NCBI RefSeq assembly: GCF_023715885.1
Contig: NZ_JAMBOY010000003.1
Coordinates: 124,001 to 188,000 of the forward strand
From: Microbacterium hydrocarbonoxydans
GTDB taxonomy: Bacteria; Actinomycetota; Actinomycetes; Actinomycetales; Microbacteriaceae
DNA: 64,000 nt
Reading direction: 5' to 3'
Shown here: positions 60,073-64,000 of the stretch, one piece after another
Layout of the letters: each line of letters starts with the position of its first letter
Numbering within the stretch: position 1 is the first letter of the stretch
The notes under the pieces: model-generated
Told to the model about the DNA's origin: nothing
Databases searched by the model: none
What the model saw: only the letters and a program-made list of their open reading frames with translations
Position numbers and translations under genes: made by a program

Positions 60073-61770
60073 TCAGGCGGCCTTGGTTCCAATGAGCACG
60101 GTGGCCTCGGGGCGAACCACGAACGTCTCGAGGAAGCCGACCGTCGCGCGGTCGACACCGAACTTCGCGACGTTCAGCGCGTCGATCTGGATCGGCGTGG
60201 TGCCGAGCTCGCGGAACTCGATCGCGTTCTTCGACCCGGCCATGACCTGCGGGTCGGTGGCCTTGGTGCCGATGAACGCGGACTGCGGCGCCTTGCGAAC
60301 GGTGACCTTGCCGTCCACGTTCGCCTCACCCGTGCCGACACCGACCGCCAGCGAGACGAACTCGGGCAGGAGATCCTTCGGGGTGAAGATGAGCTGCTGC
60401 CACAGGACGGGGTTCACGACCGCCCAGGCCGGGTCGTCGTCCGCGTCAGTGATAGCTTCGATGGCCTGGATGAGCTGGACGACGCCGGGGTAGTACTGCG
60501 AGTTGGCGGGGGTGCCAGCGGGCAGCGAGCCGGGAGCGACGAGTCGCGAGAGTGCGGCGCCCTCGTCGCGAGAGGCGACGCGGTACATGGTCGCCAGTGC
60601 CTCGAGGTCGGTGACCTTCGCGTAGGAGTTCGCGACACCCTTCCAGAAGGATTCCAGCACCTCGGCGCCGCCTGAAAGGTAGCTCCACTCGGCGGCTACG
60701 TCGGCCGCGTATCCGAAGCGATCGCGGGTGCTGCTGCGCTTGGACGTGGTCGCGGAACCGGTCGGCAGCTCGATCTTCTCGCCGTTGGTCTTCTGGACCA
60801 GGTTCTCGGTGCCGTCGAGGCGGAACCCGGCGCGGCCCCCGATCTCGATCGGCCCGAAGGTGTGGTTGTTGAGGGGCAGGTACTTGCGTACGTACTCTTT
60901 GCCCTGCCAGAGCTTGCCGACCCAGGCGGGCTGAATGACGCCCTCGGCGGGCAGCGCGCCGGCGCCGGTCGTCGTGATGTCGGCGAGCTCGAACAGTGCC
61001 GTCTCGCTGTCCTCCACCTGGACGCCGGCCTTGACCGATGCCATGGCCGAGAAGACGGCGTGCATGTCGAGTTCCTTGGCGGGCTCGGTGACGGGGTTCG
61101 TCAGGAGAGGTGCGGGGGTCTGGCCCGCGGCGGATGCAGTCATGGTTTCTTCCTTCTCTGGGGTTTCCTCATCCACGGGCGCGGAGTCGGGGGTGTAGGT
61201 CGCGGTCTCTCCCTCGGGGGTGCTGACGGCGATGTCTTCGGGGAGCGTGGTCGAGAGGACGGCGAGGTGGCCGTTCTCGTCGGGCGTGAGGGCGTTGTCC
61301 GTGTCGCTCTCGTCCGACGCGTCTTCTTCGGTCACACCGGGAGCGAGGGCGAACAGGGCTGCGGACTCAAAGGCTCCTTCGGTGCAGACGGCGGCGCCGG
61401 TCAGCCGGGAGCGAATGGCGTTGACACCCTTGCGGACGAGCGAACCCATCTCGGCCGACAGCTTCCGCTTGGCCGGATTGGCCAGGTAGGCGTCGCCCTC
61501 GTCGGTGTTGAAGATCGAGAACTCGGCGACAACGCCCGCGTCGGTGACCTCGAGCGAGGTGGCGCGGCCGATGGGGTTGAAGCGGTCGTGCTCGTCGTTG
61601 AGAGTGACGGCGCTCGGGTCGCGGGGGATGGTGACGGACGAGGCGGAGAACATCACCGGCTCGGTCTTGGAGAGGCTGGGGCGGCTGAGTTCACCGAAGG
61701 GGAGTAGGAGCCCCTTGACGGTGCGTGTGTCTTCGACGCGGGAGAAGAGGCCCGCTTCCTGAGTGGTCAT
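60073..61770 (-). CDS. Fused prohead protease and HK97-type major capsid protein
   Basis: The 565-aa protein combines two functions that HK97-like phages usually encode separately. Residues 1-145 are an S78-type prohead protease, with His61 in VTLNDEHDRFNPIG and Ser105 in KRKLSAEMG. An acidic linker (about 145-235, rich in Asp, Glu, Thr, Pro) could act as scaffold. Residues from about 235 are the capsid fold, with IQPAWVGKLWQGKEYVRKYL, FGPIEIGGRAGFRLDGTEN and a C-terminal VDRATVGFLETFVVRPEAT. An internal ATG at 61143, with GAAGGAAG upstream, could give the 356-aa capsid alone. It overlaps the portal gene by four bases. Confidence 0.88.
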   Translation of the reverse strand: MTTQEAGLFSRVEDTRTVKGLLLPFGELSRPSLSKTEPVMFSASSVTIPRDPSAVTLNDEHDRFNPIGRATSLEVTDAGVVAEFSIFNTDEGDAYLANPAKRKLSAEMGSLVRKGVNAIRSRLTGAAVCTEGAFESAALFALAPGVTEEDASDESDTDNALTPDENGHLAVLSTTLPEDIAVSTPEGETATYTPDSAPVDEETPEKEETMTASAAGQTPAPLLTNPVTEPAKELDMHAVFSAMASVKAGVQVEDSETALFELADITTTGAGALPAEGVIQPAWVGKLWQGKEYVRKYLPLNNHTFGPIEIGGRAGFRLDGTENLVQKTNGEKIELPTGSATTSKRSSTRDRFGYAADVAAEWSYLSGGAEVLESFWKGVANSYAKVTDLEALATMYRVASRDEGAALSRLVAPGSLPAGTPANSQYYPGVVQLIQAIEAITDADDDPAWAVVNPVLWQQLIFTPKDLLPEFVSLAVGVGTGEANVDGKVTVRKAPQSAFIGTKATDPQVMAGSKNAIEFRELGTTPIQIDALNVAKFGVDRATVGFLETFVVRPEATVLIGTKAA

Positions 61771-62858
61771 TCGGATACCTCCGTGGAGGTGGCGCTGTCG
61801 CCCGCCTCCGGGTCGATGGACAGCGGGGCGGGTACTACGAAGGCGGAGGCGTCGGCGCGGACCTCGGCGCCTTCACCCACGACGACATCGGCAGACAGTG
61901 CGGCGGCGATCGCGACCGCATACTCCGAGGAGCCGAACATCCACAGCTCCGAAGTCTCGCCGTTCACGTTCTGGTACTGGACGTTGCCAGAGCCGCCGCC
62001 CTCCTTCGAGGCGCCCACGAAGTTGAGCGGGACGCCCGCGTGCATGGCGAGGTCGATGCGGACGGAGTTCTTGGCCTCTTCGAACAGGTCCAGGGAGCCG
62101 CTGATTCCGCGCTCGATGACGTCGATGTAGGACGGCGTTACCGAGATCGAAGAGTTCTTCCGGCCCTCCTTGTAGTTCTGGATCAGCGCGCGCGTCTCGT
62201 CGAGCTCCATGCCGTCGTAGGAGCTGTCATTCACGTGCAGCTCGGTCGCTGCGGGCGGGCTGTCCAGGCGGGCCTGGCGGGCGATCTCGATCTTGCGCGC
62301 CTGGCGGATGGAGTCGATGCCGTCGGTGAGGATGCCGGAGCTGCCGAGCGGAACGACGACCGCGCGCATCCGGAACTCGGCCGGCACGGCCTTGTCGATG
62401 GTGATCGCCTGCGTCTCATGGTCGATGGACCACAGGTTGCGGGGGATGGTGATCCAGTCGTAGACCAGACCTTCCGTGTCCAGCCGGCATCCGAGGACGC
62501 CGAACCCCTCGAAGTACAGCTCTTCGACGAGCTGCTTCACAGCCAGCCACCGACTCATCCCGGGGTAGTCGCAGGAGCTTACCCAGTAGGGCTGATTCTC
62601 TGCGCGCGCTGCTGGGGTGCCTGCGGCGTACTTCTCAAACCGGAGCTTCGTGACGAGAGCCTGGTGGGCAGCAAGAGCCCGTCGCACCTCAGGGACACGA
62701 CGGGCGATGGGGCGATCTATCAGCTCGCCGGGAAGCTGACCGAAGTAGTCGCCGACGATGGCTTGGGCCAGGTGATCTCCGGAATAGGGCGAAGCCAACA
62801 TCGGGGCTGCGGACTGAGTGAGCCGCACGCCCCCGGTGAGGAAGGAGAAGACGCCCAA
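61767..62858 (-). CDS. Portal protein (short form)
   Basis: The 363-aa protein is the dodecameric DNA gate at the head vertex. It has LIDRPIARRVPEVRRALAAH, LAVKQLVEELYFEGFGVLGC, ITIPRNLWSIDHETQ, the clip-helix region IQNYKEGRKNSSISVTPSYI, and AMHAGVPLNFVGASKEGGGSG. The usual length is 400-500, so this is a compact member. The start is TTG 62858, with GGAG five bases upstream. It lies between terminase and capsid genes, and the 77-bp gap before it has CTAGGG twice. Confidence 0.8.
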   Translation of the reverse strand: MGVFSFLTGGVRLTQSAAPMLASPYSGDHLAQAIVGDYFGQLPGELIDRPIARRVPEVRRALAAHQALVTKLRFEKYAAGTPAARAENQPYWVSSCDYPGMSRWLAVKQLVEELYFEGFGVLGCRLDTEGLVYDWITIPRNLWSIDHETQAITIDKAVPAEFRMRAVVVPLGSSGILTDGIDSIRQARKIEIARQARLDSPPAATELHVNDSSYDGMELDETRALIQNYKEGRKNSSISVTPSYIDVIERGISGSLDLFEEAKNSVRIDLAMHAGVPLNFVGASKEGGGSGNVQYQNVNGETSELWMFGSSEYAVAIAAALSADVVVGEGAEVRADASAFVVPAPLSIDPEAGDSATSTEVSE

Positions 62859-62935
62859 GGCTGCTCCGATCTAGGAGGAGGTAGCCCTAGCTTATCAGTC
62901 TGCTCACTGAAACCCTAGATTGCTGAGCATAATGG

Positions 62936-64000
62936 TCAACCGTGAATGATGGCACTCGTCAAATCGCCGCGCTCGCGCTCGTCCAGAAGCTTGTAGGCGG
63001 CGAGGGCGACGGCCTCTAGGCCGGAGATGTCGACCTCCTCCTGGCCTTTCGGGCGACCGAGCGACCACCCTGAGCTGTAGTTCCACCCGCGTTTGACCGC
63101 GACCTCGGCGGCAGAGGTGAGTTCGGGCTGGTCGAAGTGGCGAAGGTGGCCCTCGTTGAGGATCTTCGTCAGGTTGATGGCGGCGCGTGCGACGTCCTTC
63201 GACAGCACCGGCCGCTCAGCCGGCGCCCGTCGAGACTCGCGCACCCGACGAACCTCCACCTCCGTAGCGGCGCTCTTCGGGTCGTAGACGATGTCGCGCT
63301 TGTGCTTGCGGGCCAGGTCGAGCAGCTTCTGCGCGAAGCCCTCCGTGCCCTTCTGGTGGTGCAAGAGACCCACGTTCACCGTGTCCTTCGGCCCTGACCA
63401 GGCCGCAGCGATCGACGCGTACGTTCCATCGGGGTGAACGAACGGGACCATGCAGAAGCGGGCCGGGGGAGTCGAGCCGGCCTCGGTGAGAGGGAGCGCG
63501 GCAGCCTGCCACTTGGGCTGAGACAGGAGCGCCGTGTTCGACCCCTCCAACGCGAACACCGACAGGATCTCGGCCGGGAACTTCTTCCGCATCGCCGGGG
63601 TGTCGAAGTCCTCCTTGATGACCTCGAGTGGCGTTGTCCACCCGATGCCCGGATGCACGCGCAGAACATGCTCACGCACGCGTGCCCTCGGATGCTCTTC
63701 GGACGGCTCCCAGTCCTCGAGCTCGTCGGGGTCGACGTCGTCAGGCAGACCGTGACTGAGGACCGCCGCTGTCGGGTCCGTCAGCGCATCCCACAGGAGC
63801 TGTCCCGAGCGGAACGCGCCCGCGGTGCCAGAGAGGACGAACTGCGCCTGGTGACGCGTGTGCAGCGTGGGACGGATCGCGGCCGTCAGGTCCTCGCCTA
63901 GCTCTAGCTCTGCCTCTCCGGCCTCGTCCACCCACGCGACGTCGAAAGCGTTCGACCGGAACCCATCTCCCGAGGGGGCGTACACGTCGAAGCTGGACCC
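62936..64000 (-). CDS. Terminase large subunit, N-terminus beyond the window
   Basis: The visible 354 residues are the C-terminal part of the packaging motor. Near the right edge is a Walker B-like VAWVDEAGEAELE, followed by the coupling-motif region QFVLSGTAGAFRSGQ. The nuclease half contains ASIAAAWSGPKDTVNVGLLH and KRDIVYDPKSAATEVE with candidate metal-binding acids. The frame is open to the edge, so the ATPase start lies to the right. The gene ends with TGA at 62936-62938. Confidence 0.82.
   Translation of the reverse strand, partial: GSSFDVYAPSGDGFRSNAFDVAWVDEAGEAELELGEDLTAAIRPTLHTRHQAQFVLSGTAGAFRSGQLLWDALTDPTAAVLSHGLPDDVDPDELEDWEPSEEHPRARVREHVLRVHPGIGWTTPLEVIKEDFDTPAMRKKFPAEILSVFALEGSNTALLSQPKWQAAALPLTEAGSTPPARFCMVPFVHPDGTYASIAAAWSGPKDTVNVGLLHHQKGTEGFAQKLLDLARKHKRDIVYDPKSAATEVEVRRVRESRRAPAERPVLSKDVARAAINLTKILNEGHLRHFDQPELTSAAEVAVKRGWNYSSGWSLGRPKGQEEVDISGLEAVALAAYKLLDERERGDLTSAIIHG

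Larger units (their letters stand above)
52607..64000 (-). mobile_element. Compact siphovirus-like prophage, right end beyond the window
   Basis: From terminase to sigma-like factor, the genes follow standard siphovirus order on the minus strand, with four-base overlaps and lower GC than the flanking chromosome. The set is minimal: one fused protease-capsid gene, two connectors and a 467-aa tape measure. It resembles the 15-18 kb actinobacterial siphoviruses known in Arthrobacter and Microbacterium (from memory). No integrase, repressor, holin or endolysin gene is visible in this part; they could lie to the right. The left boundary is placed at the lipoprotein gene but could be up to 600 bp further left. 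Confidence 0.8.

Overview
The window is high-GC (about 70%) bacterial chromosome with actinobacterial hallmarks: GTG starts, actinobacterial domain families, menaquinone genes spread over several loci, an Lhr-type giant helicase and many apparently leaderless genes. Gene content and style point to Microbacteriaceae, most likely Microbacterium. This is an inference from family recognition, not from a marker gene.

Layout. 1-19 kb is housekeeping and accessory metabolism: purU, a glutamine amidotransferase-like protein, a nei/fpg glycosylase, an EI24 membrane protein, HAD phosphatase, GntR regulator, lhr, an ABC-F ATPase, an esterase, a NUDIX-like protein, threonine aldolase, an MFS exporter and a GNAT enzyme. 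19-24 kb holds an SDR, a DUF6421-like gene divergent from an Lrp/AsnC regulator, menA and small membrane proteins. 24.7-30.6 kb is a five-gene surface-glycan operon: GT2 glycosyltransferase, polysialyltransferase-like protein, CMP-nonulosonate synthetase fused to a phosphatase, NeuB-type synthase and a DUF6716-like glycosyltransferase. It is linked by ATGA/GTGA overlaps and probably makes a Kdn-type (teichulosonic acid-like) polymer. 30.6-51.9 kb includes a TetR/MFS efflux pair, arfB-like rescue factor, a rhomboid-like/LPG-transferase fusion, a PQQ-type dehydrogenase lipoprotein, a PatB-type lyase, menD, PPK2, menF, menG, a polyprenyl diphosphate synthase, a ferredoxin reductase and a GntR/FCD regulator.

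From about 52.6 kb to the right edge lies a compact siphovirus-like prophage read right to left: terminase (cut by the edge), portal, fused prohead protease/major capsid protein, two connectors, tail tube, short tape measure, tail proteins, an S74-type fibre and a sigma-factor-like regulator. A lipoprotein gene and a 58-residue gene face the other way at its left end. No integrase or lysis gene is visible here.

The most unusual non-coding signals are three intergenic elements of two sequence families built as A-A-loop-A'-A' with an exact 19-nt period (3.1, 15.8 and 19.9 kb). There is also a recurring TANNNT-N6/7-start-codon arrangement at 22 genes, a tRNA-like sequence followed by a three-stem structured element at 31.7-31.9 kb, and operator-like palindromes at the asnC and prophage-lipoprotein promoters.
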